Source: Entrophospora sp. SA101 (Eukaryota; Glomeromycota; Glomeromycetes; Entrophosporales; Entrophosporaceae). Taken from it: a stretch of 42,558 bases of DNA. Where the stretch lies: assembly GCA_958430865.1 (NCBI GenBank), contig CAUDNR010004208.1, positions 1,209 through 43,766 of the forward strand, given 5' to 3'. The position numbers were made by a program, and so were the translations under genes. The stretch's first letter is position 1, and each line of letters begins with the position of its first letter. Below, one piece after another: positions 22,961-34,570 of this stretch. The notes below the pieces were generated by a model that saw nothing but the letters and a program-made list of their open reading frames with translations, had not been told where the DNA came from and searched no databases.

Positions 22961-24847
22961 CTATAAATTATTTTTTTTGAAATAAATCGAATTTCAATTT
23001 TAATAATAATAATGATGATGACATAGCAAAAATCAGGAAACACGAAAATTTTGCATGCATATTCTACAGGATTTAGGCTACAAGCCATATACACCTATTA
23101 TTTGTGTTTTTACATTATTGATTCTCTGAAATTTGCTGTAGTGTACCATTTGTTCTAATAAAATCTATTTGAATCTACTAAAATAAATAAACAAATGGAC
23201 AAATTTATTATTTATCAAAAAAAGAAATCAAGAAACATTAAAGTATGGACTGAGATTGATGTATCAAAAAAATTTTTGCAACATTAAAAATCATTAAACT
23301 TTATACATTTAAAATAAATATTTTGAATATATTCTTTAAAAACAACACTGTTTAAATTGACTACTGCTTGTGTGATCAATTCAATCATTAACACCAAAGA
23401 AACAAAATTAATTATTTCGTAATAAAAGCTATTTGTTTGTTTATTTATTCGTCTCCGGACGTGACATAAACCGTCTCCATCCCTACTTACCAATATGCTA
23501 ATACCTTGATTATTTTTTAAAGAATAATAAGATTCTGATATTTGCTGATACCCCATTACCCAATTTGGCATCATTTGACCAGTAAAAAGAGAACCAATAG
23601 ATTATATACAAGCAAAGAAAGATGGGACTCTAAATTGGTACAAAAGAATTTTAAATCATGCACAAACACGATGGCTTGATTGACACAGTGGTGCAGTCTT
23701 GGTTTCCATGTAATTTTTTTATTGTATATTTTAAATATGATTAATCATATGTTTTTAACAAAACAAACATGACTTAGCTATTTAATCATTTCCTTGTATG
23801 TGAATGCCTCCATCCATCAAATATTTGCAATGGTCATGATTATTATGCAATACATTTGATATCATCATTGACATTACAAACAATTGCATCACCCAGGTAG
23901 TAATGATACCAAGGCCATGCATAAACAAAACTCTTAACAATGCCTGTCTACCCAGATCTCTGGGGTTCACAATAATAAATTACTTTTCTTGATTATCAAT
24001 TATGGTTGCTCATGAATAATAAACCTGATGTTGATTGCAGGTGTCAGATTTAATTAAAATTTCCTATCACAAACAAGTCAACAGGTGCTTTCACACCGCC
24101 TCATAACCATGGAATTTTTTTTCCATGGGCAAGGTGAAAACATGTTGGAAGGCTTTGGACAAAACATTCCCTATCTTCCACTCAGACCAAGCTAGATGTT
24201 ACCATATGGGCATTGATTGCTGATGGGAGTTGACATTTGTGTGATGATTGCTTTGTGTTATTGCCACACTAGAATAAAAGTTGGTGTCTGCAACTGGTTG
24301 AAAATTCTCCAACTCAGAAGTTGCAACCTGGATTGCTGTTTTGGATTTTCCCTGAATTCAGAGTTTTGAGTCCTGGGTTGCTGTAATTTTTTATGAAAAG
24401 AAAAAGTATTAATATTTAACAATTAATTATTTAAATGTTTATTTTGTTGAAAAAAAATATACATTGATAGTGTGCATTTTCTGTGCTTAACATCCATGTG
24501 ACCCTAAGTCTGGACAAAAGATCTCTTTCTATGAGTTTGGCTGGTATATCTCAAAGGTGTCTCCTGTCTTGTTAGTGGCATGCCTACTCGCCAACAACCT
24601 ACCCCCATTCAAAAAACAAATTCAGTTGGTCAAATAAAAATTAAAGAGAAGCAGAATATTTATGGGAACATTTAATTTATAACATAACATACCAAACAAA
24701 ATCTGAACCATTTTTATAACTTTTTCCTTGTTGGCCATATTGTTGACAAAGATGTATATAATCATGCAATAATTTTAATCTATAGGACAGAATCCAGTCC
24801 CCTACCCAAAATTATTAAATTGGTTAGTATCAGAGAAACAGAGCATT
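22961..24847. other. Intergenic, no gene recognised
   Basis: The GC content rises slightly at 23580-24380 and short protein-like stretches appear. One is KREPIDYIQAKKDGTLNWYK on the plus strand near 23590-23690; another is HCKYLMDGGIHIQGND on the minus strand at 23782-23835. They are too short and interrupted to name. They may be worn-out transposon or gene fragments. Confidence 0.4.
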
Positions 24848-25366
24848 TATGAAAATGATTATACAAAACAAACACTATTTTACAACTTTCCTCCTAACAT
24901 CAGAATCCAAATGCAATTTCAGGGCCACCAACCCTGCTCTGAATTGCGACCTCCTGTGCTGGAAACGAGCTGCAGATTCTCTTAATATTCATCAGCAGAG
25001 TTGCGACTTGGTCACAGTGCCATCCTTGCCCTAGAGGCGGATCGTTGCAGGCAACTTTTCGACCAGCATACCAGCAGCCATCTCTGGTCTGGGAGGATTA
25101 GTGAAAACGTCATTGACGATTGATGCAGTCTTGGTAAACTCCAGGACATGTCCACCCCCCCCTGGAATTCAGTTGCATCATTGTATCATTGGGGGACACT
25201 AGTCAGATTAGCCTTTGTACATGAGGAAGATGTGAGAATGACTGTAGTGTTCAAGGTAGCGTGCGTGCTTCAACGCCTGCTATTTTCCTGTAATCAAACA
25301 TCACATATTTGAATTGTTTCTTTTTCAACGGTGTGCTGCCTTGACATCTTGTAATTATAATATTAA
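24848..25366 (-). pseudogene. Repeated coding relic, copy 3 (diverged)
   Basis: This aligns along its length with 16845-17345, with many substitutions and small indels. Shared anchors include 'tttatgaaaatgattatac', 'aatgcaatttcagggccaycaac', 'tgatgcagtcttggtaaact' and 'ggaagaygtgagaatgact'. The minus strand keeps RRSQFRAGLVALKLHLDSDV followed by RRKVVK and a stop, the same C-terminus as the other copies. The 5' portion carries stops. A 'cccccccc' run at about 25154-25161 replaces other sequence. The shared protein-like end shows that the ancestor was coding. Confidence 0.65.
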
Positions 25367-25908
25367 TAATAATATTATTGATTAATATTATTATTGATTA
25401 CGAGAAGTAAAATATTATCAAAGAAAATCTTGTAATTACCCAGCAAGATCTGCTCCGCGTTTTGATTTCCGATTAAAATGTTTATAATAACCAAAAATAT
25501 CAATACAAGTAAAAAATAGTACCTCTGGTTAGTTATTAACACATTTCTTTAGGGACTAAAACCAAACCAAACAACAACACTCACATTTTGTCACCTTGGG
25601 CTCTGTCAAAAAATAAATTGTTTTTTGTTTTTCCAAAATAAAAATCAATTCGCGTCTGTCCTACCAAAAAAAAAAAAAAAACCAATAGGATAAATAATTA
25701 GTGTGTACATGTCGATCAAATAACAAAACTTTTTTTTATCCTTTAAAAACAAAATGTCAGACAGATTTAAAAACACGAAAAAAAGAAACAAAAGCGATAA
25801 AGAAAAAAATATCACTGGGTAAGTGTTTTAAGAATAAGGATGGTGGTAGTGTTTATCGCCTGCCACTCGTCGTTACTTTAGTTATCATTTAAGAAATAAA
25901 TGTTTTAG
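25367..25908. other. 5' region of the kinesin gene
   Basis: This upstream flank has a 17-base A run at about 25665-25681. A short candidate first exon starts at ATG 25754 (MSDRFKNTKKRNKSDKEKN) and ends at a good donor GG|GTAAGT (intron from 25819). Joined to the acceptor TTTTAG at 25908 it gives the wrong frame for the motor protein, so the true first exon is unresolved. Confidence 0.4.
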
Positions 25909-27581
25909 TTTACTAAGATTTCGACTTTTATCAGAACTATCACTACCAACAACGACCTAATTACCCAGCTTGAAACATGTATAAAAGAGAATAAAAGGCT
26001 TAGGATCGAAATTGAGGAGAAAAAAGTTGGAATGGTGGAATTATCAGAAAAAAGCTGTGAAGTAAAAAGTAATTTTTTAACCACTAAAGAAAAAATTGCA
26101 AATCTTGATTCGCAGATCACGAAGAAATATCAGGAATTGGAGATATTAAATGATAGAATCAAAAAAGATCGCAACGAACTGACTAGTCTCAAAGAGGCTG
26201 AAGAATCTATGGCTAGGGAATCGATCGTAATTGGGGAGAAAATTAAAAAAGAAAAAATGTTTATCAAAGATTTGAACACAGAATTTTTTAAAAATGAAAA
26301 CACTCGTCACCGCCTACACAACGCCATTCAAGATATAAAAGGAAAAATTCGCGTTTTTTGCAGAGTTCGTCCACAAACTCCTGCTGAGAAAGATGTCCCT
26401 CTTATTGAGATCAAGTACCCAGGGGAATGTGAAAGCAAAAAAATCATGATTGGTTCTGTTGTGAAAGATTACCTAAACAAAAAGAAAAATATTTTCAAGG
26501 AATACAAATTTGATCATGTTTTCAAACCTGATAGCACTCAAGGACAAGTATACGCTGAGGTCGCTGCTGACGTTGTCCAATCGGTGGTCGATGGGTACAA
26601 TTGTTGCATTTTTGCTTATGGTCAAACAGGTGCGGGGAAAACTTACACAATGCAAGGTTCTGATGATACTCCGGAAAGTGAGGGTATGATCACAAGAGCG
26701 TTCACACACATCTTTGGCCTCATCAACAAATTGAATTTTCAGGGGTGGAATTATACTATCGAAGGTCAATTCATCGAAATATATAATGATCAAATCTATG
26801 ATTTGCTTATCTCACATGGAGAATCCAAAGATGTGAAGATAACACATGACATTGAAGAGGGTTCAACAAGGATTGCTAATGTGAAAACAGGTAAAAAAGA
26901 AAGAAGAGTCATTTAAAATAATGATGATGGTGATGATGATAAATAATTTTATTATTATTATTATTTAGTGAACCTTGAATCACCAGATTGTGTTAATCAA
27001 GTACTTAGATTCGCAACAAAGAACCGAACTGTTGCTTCTACAAAAATGAACGATAATTCTTCAAGAAGTCACAGCATATTTATGATTCATATCAAAGGTT
27101 CTAATTCTGTTACAAATGAGAAACTATCGGGTTCCTTGAACCTTATTGACCTGGCAGGTTCAGAGAAAATATCAGCTTACGAATCAACTGGAGATCTTCA
27201 AGTTGAAACGATAAATATTAACAAGAGTCTCAGCAGTCTAAAAACAGTTATACAAAACATAAAGGAAAATGCGAGCCATATCAATTACCGTGACTCCACC
27301 TTGACCTATGTTTTGAAGAATTCATTAGGTGAACCATTATTGTTATGTTGTATATGGATTTTTTTTAAACTTGTTTTTATTTATATCAATAATAATAATA
27401 ATAATATATAAATATATGTATGTGTATATATGTATATTATACATATGTAGGTGGAAATTCCAAGGTGTTGGTGTTAGTTAATATTTCCCCGGTAAGATCA
27501 TCTCAAGCGGATACTGAAAACAGTTTAGAATTTGGGCTTATTGCAAAAGCAGCTCACATCGGCATCGCAAAAAAAGGTTAA
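25909..27581 (+). CDS. Kinesin-14 (C-terminal motor), three visible exons
   Basis: The product is a microtubule motor of the minus-end-directed Kar3/Ncd type, acting in spindle or nuclear movement. Exons are 25909-26890 (5' edge uncertain), 26969-27328 and 27451-27581; both introns (78 and 122 nt) are GT-AG in phase 1. From the first Met in this frame (26032) there are 449 residues, and about 41 more codons are open upstream to a TTTTAG acceptor. A coiled coil comes first (LETCIKENKRLRIEIEEKKV through LNDRIKKDRNELTSLKEAEE). The neck leads into GKIRVFCRVRP, the kinesin-14 junction. Motor motifs are all intact: P-loop GQTGAGKTYTMQG, switch I NDNSSRSHS, switch II LIDLAGSE, and NINKSLSSL with HINYRDSTLTYVL. 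The C-terminus ends soon after LEFGLIAKAAHIGIAKKG, as expected for kinesin-14. The N-terminal tail is short or lies in an exon I could not place. Confidence 0.88.
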
Positions 27582-28153
27582 AACTTAATAATAACAATAA
27601 TATTATTGTATTATTGCATCTCAAGTTTCTATTTAATTTCTAACATTATTAAAAAAAGTAAAATTAAAAGATAGATATATATTACTAGCATTAATATTGC
27701 ATCATTATTAATTTCTTTTTATTTGTATTAAAATTTAAATTTAATCTATATTTTCTTTATTTGAGCGTCGAAGGAAAAACTATTTACAATATTATATAAT
27801 AATCATAATCATAATCATAATAATTATAATTACTATCACTATTACGGTAAAGAAATCATTCTTTTAAAAAATAATTACATAAAAAAAGAACAATAATTAA
27901 AAAATTTACAAATATTCTTCAACTTTTGTTATAAATAATTAAATCTTATTGTAATCTTGATCGATTATCATATTTATAACTATTTCCTGGGTAAGTTGGA
28001 TTTGGAGATGAATGACGAGTTTGGTGAATGAATTAAACATGACGGATAAGATGATTGATGCAGTTGATTTGAAGGTTGATGTGTTTGGTATGATTGACAT
28101 AATGATGTAAATGAGTTTCATATAAGGTTTCCGGTCAAAACTGTTTTCTCAAA

Positions 28154-28171
28154 GCCCAAACTAGTTTGGGC
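28154..28171. repeat. Perfect 18-bp palindrome GCCCAAACTAGTTTGGGC
   Basis: The sequence gcccaaactagtttgggc is perfectly self-complementary and is followed at once by another 'tttgggc'. More copies of 'agtttgggctta' and 'ttgcccaaag' occur at about 28289-28330. The set has the look of an inverted-repeat transposon end. Confidence 0.6.
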
Positions 28172-29106
28172 AATTTGGGCTTCTCAATATTTTTTATAAA
28201 CATGAACATTAAAAAACTATACCAATCAACTTATTTTAACTTAAACAACTTTAAAGTAATTTCACCCAATTTCGGCTAATAACAAAAAATAGTTTGGGCT
28301 TATAAAAAAGTAATTTTTGCCCAAAGTGTTTCAGCAATTTCGGCTACTAATAAAGAGAGTTTCAGCTGGAAATCTTAATTTAAATTCCTTCATTTAAATT
28401 TAATTGAGAATTAAAGTTTAGAATGCTAGAATATTTACTTCTCTGTTATTTGAGATATTTTCCCATGAGCTAATTATTTTATTAGTGATTAAATAGCAAG
28501 ATATTGCAGTAATCAGGCATCCACCAGAAAAGGTCACTGGTATCACCAAGCCTATTTTGTTAAAAAATTATATTAATAAACATTTTACATTAAAGTTTTC
28601 AATCCATCATGATTAATTTTTTCCAATCTCTGTATTCAATCAAAGCACTTTTTTTTTGAGAAAAACCAAATCTCAGGATGTTCAAGTTTTCCAAGGAGCT
28701 TGCACTACTCAAGCTTAGCCTCAGCAAATATGTTCTCATCAATAGAGATGATTATATAGGTAAGGTCAAACCCTTTGTTTTATGAACAGCCAATGAGAAG
28801 GCATTTTGGAGCAGGAATTGTATAAACTTTATTAATTAACTAAGAAAGTATTTTCACCACTCATTATTGTAACATGTGTACAACAAATGTATAATTAACA
28901 TTTTGTCTTGACTTGTCTTGATGATAGTTGAGTTCCTTCTCCTTATTGTTATCCAATGTTTTGACAACATGATCAAAGGAAGCAATGAAAAATTCCATCA
29001 CCTAAACTTTAATTATTTAAAAAATGTATTTTTAATATAATAAATAGGATAATACTTGTCTTGCATAATCTTAATGCCAGTTGTATTAGCATGATGGAAG
29101 TTCTAT

Positions 29107-29454
29107 TTGTCACGTTTATCACTTTGTGACGATCTCAAATTTATGTTGTGTGACTATAATTTTAAAGTACCTCAGTATAATAAAAATAAGTTTTACAATT
29201 ATAACTATATGAATATTCCACTGCGGGAGCTACTGGCAGGCTTCTTAAAAAGGAAAAACGAACTTATGTGCAAACAAAATCATCAAGAATTAAGAAGGGC
29301 CACCATCAAATGTATCTCGTCTAAAATTTTGGTCCTTGATGGTGTTTTTAGGAATGGGCTTGATGATGATGCTATTGGACGCCACAGCCAAATTACATTC
29401 GAAGCATCAAAACCTCTCCAATTGCTAGTAATACACATCACTATCGAATCTTGA
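29107..29454 (+). CDS. Hypothetical open frame, 115 codons, doubtful
   Basis: It is open from an ATG, with balanced residue use: DDLKFMLCDYNFKVPQYNKN, then IPLRELLAGFLKRKNELM, CISSKILVLDGVFRNGLDDD and RHSQITFEASKPLQLLVIH. The next ~180 nt stay partly open in other frames (LFHLKGYLLLMKVTYSKSSV), so it may be a frameshifted gene remnant. I cannot assign a family, and I see no splice partner. Confidence 0.25.
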   Translation: MSRLSLCDDLKFMLCDYNFKVPQYNKNKFYNYNYMNIPLRELLAGFLKRKNELMCKQNHQELRRATIKCISSKILVLDGVFRNGLDDDAIGRHSQITFEASKPLQLLVIHITIES

Positions 29455-30301
29455 AACTTTGGAAGTGGGTGTCGCTAAACAATCTCTATTTCATTTGAAA
29501 GGTTATTTATTACTGATGAAGGTTACGTACAGCAAGTCTTCCGTGCGATTACCATTCTTAATCATCATTACACAATATCTATCTCTTCAAGCAAATCTGA
29601 AGTCAACAGAGTTCGGGACAGTTACTTGCTAACTTCTAAATAGTTAATTGAGTGTCAAAAGGGGATTTTTGGATGTAATGCACGGGCTTACTGGTCCCAA
29701 ATGTTCAACAGTATATGCTGGAAGCAGGAAATTCAGAAATATCAAGAAATGATTTGTTAATAATTATTAAATATATTAATGAATTGTTGATCTATTCAAT
29801 CAACGATGTATTATAATAATTTTCTTTAGTTATTTTATTATTAAAGATTTTTTTCCGAATAATATTTTTATTTGTAGAGACTGTTGGCTGTGTTTTTTTT
29901 AATTAAAATTAAAATTAAATTAAAATATATAGTAAAATTAAAAAGATATGTACTGTGCATTAATAAGAATATAATGAATGAATAAATGAATGAATGATGA
30001 TGATGATAATAAAAATAAAAATAAATTATCGTTATTATTACGTATTTGCAAAAATTAAATACATTGAAAATTAAATTTATCAGTGAATGAGTGAGTGAGT
30101 GAGTGAGTGATGTCAATAATGTTGATAATAAAAGAGTGTGTTTGTAAATAAAGCAATTAATGATTGATACATTTTACAATTATCGTGATTAATCCTATAA
30201 ATAAATGTACATAACCGACTGATTAGATAATATTATTACAATATTACAGTTTTTATTTGTAAAATCAATATAAAAATTACTAACCAAAAATACTATATAT
30301 A

Positions 30302-32365
30302 TTAGTACATGTAACCACTGCCATTATTACTGCTACCAATACTTACTCTTCTTCCACTACTACTGCGGCTATTTATTCTGTATCCTCTTTGTCGTTTACT
30401 GCCACGTTTTTTCACCGTGACCCACTCATCACTACCATTAACAGCATTTCCATTAATGGCATCATGTGCGGTAGGAATATCGAGATCTGGGAAAAAATCA
30501 TTGGATTCACATGGTGATTCAGGTGGTGAAAATGGCGCAATTATATGTTTTATATTAGCCATCTCATTCAACATTGGTGTGAAGTTGTCTTGTTCCTTTT
30601 GTCCTTCTCCTAATTTTAATGCTATCACCTCTGATCGTAAACGCGACATTTCTTCTTTCATTAATTCATACTCATTTTCTATTATTATCATTATTATTAT
30701 TTATTATAATAACATATTAGCATGTAAATATGTATATATGCGTGTGCACAAATTTGCATATACTTTTAATTACCTTGAACTTTTGATCGTTCAATTTGTT
30801 TCTTTAATTTTGAATTTTCATTCTCAAGTTGATCTATTCTTGCTTTTTCTTGAACTAAAAATTAAAAACAATCATTAATAAATACATCTGACTAACATAT
30901 GCAGAAGATAAATATATTTATTACCTTGTGAGCTTGTTAAGTTTTGAACTTGATTATTCAATTGTTTGATTGTTTTGCTGTTTGATTTTTTTTCTTTTTC
31001 ATGTGCTGATTTAATCTTGCTTAATTGCTCTTGTTTTTCTTCAATTTCCGAACCAATTCTATCCTTTTCTGATTTTATATCTTCTTGATAAATCTGTATT
31101 ATAAAAGATGTCAATCCATCTCTATACCCCATCATTTCAACATACGCTTCAATTTCTGATTTGGCTGCTTCCAACTCTGCTGTCGTTATCTTTAACTTGT
31201 TATTTGATACAATAAGATCTGCTTTTGCTGTGTTTAATAGAGATTTTATTGATGATAAATCGGCTTTTGCCCATTCAAGTTTTGATTTTGTAAAGGAAAG
31301 TTGTGCTTTTGTTGAATCAAGCTGTGATTTGAAAAAGGAAAGTTGAGCCATGGAGGACTCCAGTTCGTCTGCATGTTCTTCCTTGGCGGCGTGGAGCTCT
31401 GCAGAATATTTTGCCTTTATAACACCTAATTCTGCCATACTTTTCGCTTTGGTTGCTTCTATTTCTGCCGTGCACATTTCTTGCGCTGCTTCTATTTCTT
31501 CATTAAATTTCGATTGTACATTTTCAAGTTCGGTCTGTTTATTCTGTAGATCATGTTGAATTGTCGCTAGCTCTTTTTTCATTTGTTGTAATTGATTTGT
31601 ATGTGATGCTATTAGTTTTTCTCGATCTGCCGATTGCTCTTCTAATTCCAATAACGCCAAGTCTCTTTCTTCTGTTGTCGCAGTTAGATCTGATTTGACT
31701 GTTTGTAATTCATGTGCACACTCCAACAATGAAAAGTTTAACTCGCTAATTTCTTTCTCGCGCACTCTTAACTCTGATTTTATTTTATCCAATTCATTTA
31801 TTAAATTATTCTTTTCTTTTTTGGCTTTTTCCAGCGTCTCTGTCAACTTTATTGTTTTCTGATCTCGTTCAATGAGCAAATTTTCGAGATTGGTGATTTC
31901 TTGACCGTTATCTTGTAAATTTTTTTGTGCTTCTTCTAATTCTGTGAGAGCTTTATCTTTTTGAGACTCCAGGCCTTTTATTTTTTTTTCCAAGGTTTCC
32001 AGTGTAGCTTCCCGTTGTTGTATCTCCTCTTTTAAATCATGAATAGATGAAGGTTCAACAACAGAGGCTCGTATCTCACTGGTATGCGTGTTTCGGTAAT
32101 GACTAGCCCTTTGCTTTTTTTTTGTTAGGTAGGTTTTTAACGTTGAGGTTATATCCCTACTCTGGCGATTATGATTATCTTGTTTAGGGTTGGTGGTGGC
32201 GGTGTTGTTGTTTGTTGATGTTAACGGTGATGAATGTGATGATGGTTGTGGGATGTTCGATAAGTTTTCTTCATCATGTGAACGAAAAAAAGCAAAACTA
32301 TGTCTAATACTCTGTCGACCTCCAGGGTTTCGATTTTTAAGTTGTAAGAACTTCAGTGATTTCAT
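30302..32365 (-). CDS. Long coiled-coil protein, three exons
   Basis: Exons are 32365-30925, 30854-30774 and 30678-30302. Both introns are GT-AG in phase 1, giving 632 residues. The N-terminus is basic and Ser/Asn/Thr-rich (LKNRNPGGRQSIRHSFAFF, SSHSSPLTSTNNNTATTN). From about residue 110 to 540 it is almost unbroken heptad-type coiled coil (REATLETLEKKIKGLESQKD onward). Around residues 300-420 it holds degenerate 11-14-residue helical repeats rich in Ala and Lys (AQLSFFKSQLDSTKAQLSF, KADLSSIKSLLNTAKADL). Exon 2 continues the coil (ARIDQLENENSKLKKQIE) and supports the splice model. The C-terminus leaves the coil: Pro/Ser-rich, acidic (PPESPCESNDFFPDLDIP), then DEWVTVKKRGSKRQRG and an Arg/Ser/Gly tail. 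It is probably a cytoskeletal or scaffold protein. I do not recognise the family. Confidence 0.8.
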
Positions 32366-33120
32366 TCTACTATCATGAATAAAGTATTAATTTTATTCAG
32401 AAATAATAAATAAATAAATAAATAAATGAATTTTTTTTGGTGAAAATCAATTTATTTATTTACAGTTTTTATTATTTTTTTTGTACATATCATTATAATA
32501 ATTCTAAATTGAATATTGATTATTATATTATATTTCGTCGATGTTGTGCACGGAGGTACTTTATTCATTACATGCACCATTATTATTATTATTTATTTCA
32601 TCGTTGCTAAATTTATTTATTTTTGAAAATTTATTATTAATAAACATTATATAACATTCCGAATTAATATTTTGATTACGATAAATCGTAGGTTACGAAA
32701 CAAGTTATATTAATAAAATAAGTATGTATTTATTTTCAACACACTCATGTGGAGTTTTCAAGGAATCAATTATCATTTTGATTTCTTTTGATTTGTTCAC
32801 GGATATTATTAGTATTAATTAAACTTGCATGAATGTATATTTGATCAACCAAAGTTAATTTTAGTGTAAACAAAAAAACACAATAATAATAATAATTTAT
32901 AAAATAAACCGTTTGTGTCGCACATTCACCAAAACCGCGTGACCATGGAACACAAATAAATATTCAGGAATTAAATGTAGACTTTACTAATGTTAAAACA
33001 CATCAAAAAATCAGGCAGAATAAAAATTGTCAAAAAAAAAAAAAAAAAATGAATTAAGAGAACATAAAAAAGGATCAGACTTTTTTAAAAAGAGGATACG
33101 CAAAATGTACAATCATATTT
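32366..33120. other. Intergenic, nothing recognised
   Basis: This is the flank between the 5' end of the coiled-coil gene and the 3' end of the mL57-like gene. It is AT-rich with TAA/AAT repeats and an A run (about 33031-33048). I see no gene, and no flanking target duplication around the A run. Confidence 0.4.
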
Positions 33121-33854
33121 CTATTCTTCTTCGTTTACTGATAATATGTTTTTATAAATAAAATTTTTTGCTGCTAATGCTCCCTTTTTAAATACGTGAA
33201 ACGTTTGAAGTTATTTATTAAAACTTTTCCAAATAATAACAAACAATGAATTTTCATTTCATGCCTTACCTTGTCATGATATATAGCACCTACAAGTGCT
33301 AAAAGAGTTTTGCCAACGACCTTTAATTCTCCTGAGGGTGCTAAATAAGTTTCCTGTAATTTTGATTCTTCTAATGCTTTATAATTTATCTTTAAAAAAA
33401 TATCGAGAAAAAAAATATTTAATACAATTCCATTATCAAAGATTTAATATGATTCGGAAAGTGACATAGATGCTCACTGGTGTCCAATACATCAACTTGT
33501 TTAATCCCATTTTCATTCCAATTATTCCAATTTTGTTATTATCTTTGTTTACATCTACATATCCGTCGACTATATCGTTCAATTTATCTGCTGACAAATC
33601 CTCATACTCTTTTATAAAATAATCAGTTGAATACAATTCAATCACTTTTTTACCTATACAAATAAAATTTAATATATATGAATATGATGATATATATAAT
33701 ATGATATAAAATTTTTTTCATACAACTCACCAAGAAAACATAATCGTTCATTTGTAGGTGAATCAGCCGAATTAAAAGATTTATGAGTGCAAACTTGATG
33801 CATCAATTCTTTATTTGAAAATTTTATACCAAACTTTTTTAAAAAAAGTTTCAT
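33121..33854 (-). CDS. RNase III-like mitochondrial ribosomal protein (mL57/MRPL15 type)
   Basis: The product is predicted to be a structural protein of the mitochondrial large ribosomal subunit, with an RNase III fold that no longer cuts RNA. Exons are 33854-33731, 33653-33478, 33389-33270 and 33183-33121. All junctions are GT/AG and hold frame (phases 1, 0, 0), giving 160 residues. Motifs are LMHQVCTHKSF and NERLCFLGKKVIELYSTDYF (the RNase III signature is NERLEFLGD; the acidic residues needed for catalysis are absent). They continue with WTPINYKALEESKLQ, GELKVVGKTLLALVGAIYHD and finally GALAAKNFIYKNILSV. The THKS, NERL.FLG and LVGAIY pattern fits fungal mL57. The N-terminus is short: an in-frame ATG at 33914 would add 20 hydrophobic residues, and a CACAG acceptor lies just before the chosen ATG, so an upstream exon with a targeting peptide may exist. 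Confidence 0.82.
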
Positions 33855-34255
33855 CCTGTGACACAAAATTTGTGCAACAAAAAAAAAAATATTAATAAAT
33901 GGATCTAGAAACATTAGTAATTAGTATTAATCGCAATTTTTTATTATTGAAAGGATATTATTATTATCATGCAAAAAAGGCTTTGCATAATAGTAGTTAT
34001 ATGAAAATAACATAAAAATTAACGTAATTATACTCTGCAGAACGTTGGCATTGTTGAGAAACAAACCCAAGAGTTCCTATATATAATTATGTGATTGACG
34101 CGATGTTCTCTAAAATTTTAATTTTCTTCAAATAAAATGGATAAAAAAACACTAATAACAACAATAAAAATAAACCTGGTGCCTCTGTTGCTGCCAATTC
34201 AGCCAATAGGCGTCGGTAACGATGGAGACAACAAATCCAGCAGCGACAGCAGCAG

Positions 34256-34570
34256 ATGAATTTTCATCATCATCATCACTATACAATCAATAATATTAAT
34301 AGTAATAATATTAATATTAATATTAATAATTATAACAATAGTATCAACACTAATAATTATGGACCTTGGTCCTTGAAATTTGGTTTTTTTTAATTTGTAT
34401 ATCTTTGTTTTATAAATAATTAAATATTATTGTTATCATTATTATATGAAATTTTAAATCAGAATGACCGCATGGGAGGTAATACTTGCCCCAAAGCTTT
34501 TATGAGCTTAGATAATGATGATTATGGCTACAGTGGGTTCCAAACTCTCCTATCATCACAAACCAACCCC
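34256..34570 (+). CDS. Possible Asn/His-rich exon pair, doubtful
   Basis: An ATG at 34256 opens 45 codons of low-complexity sequence (MNFHHHHHYTINNINSNN, later NNYNNSINTNNYGPWSLKFG). Gln-rich codons precede it back to a stop at 34217. A separate exon-like block at 34463-34570 has an AAATCAG acceptor, a CCC|GTAAGA donor and 36 codons (MGGNTCPKAFMSLDNDDYGY). The two do not join in frame with any donor I see. They may be parts of a Q/N-rich regulator on the plus strand, divergent from the mL57-like gene, or chance. Confidence 0.25.

Larger units (their letters stand above)
27582..30301. other. Intergenic, with a palindromic element end and weak ORFs
   Basis: Mostly AT-rich. The section 28130-28390 repeats 'agcccaaa', 'tttgggc' and 'aatttcggcta' motifs and looks like a transposon end. 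At 29107-29454 an open frame of 115 codons (MSRLSLCDDLKFMLCDYNF, later SKILVLDGVFRNGLDDDAIG) has plausible protein composition; I do not recognise it. GTGA repeats lie at 30083-30110. Confidence 0.4.

Noticed and set aside
23284..23970. Two minus-strand frames as genes
   Set aside because: They lack recognisable motifs, splice context and neighbouring coding exons. Only short fragments look protein-like.
31161..31559. Plus-strand Ser/Ala-rich frames
   Set aside because: They are antisense shadows of the coiled-coil exon.
33031..33048. A run of A as a second retroposon tail
   Set aside because: No target duplication or AATAAA-containing body could be matched on either side. The same holds for the A run at 25665-25681.
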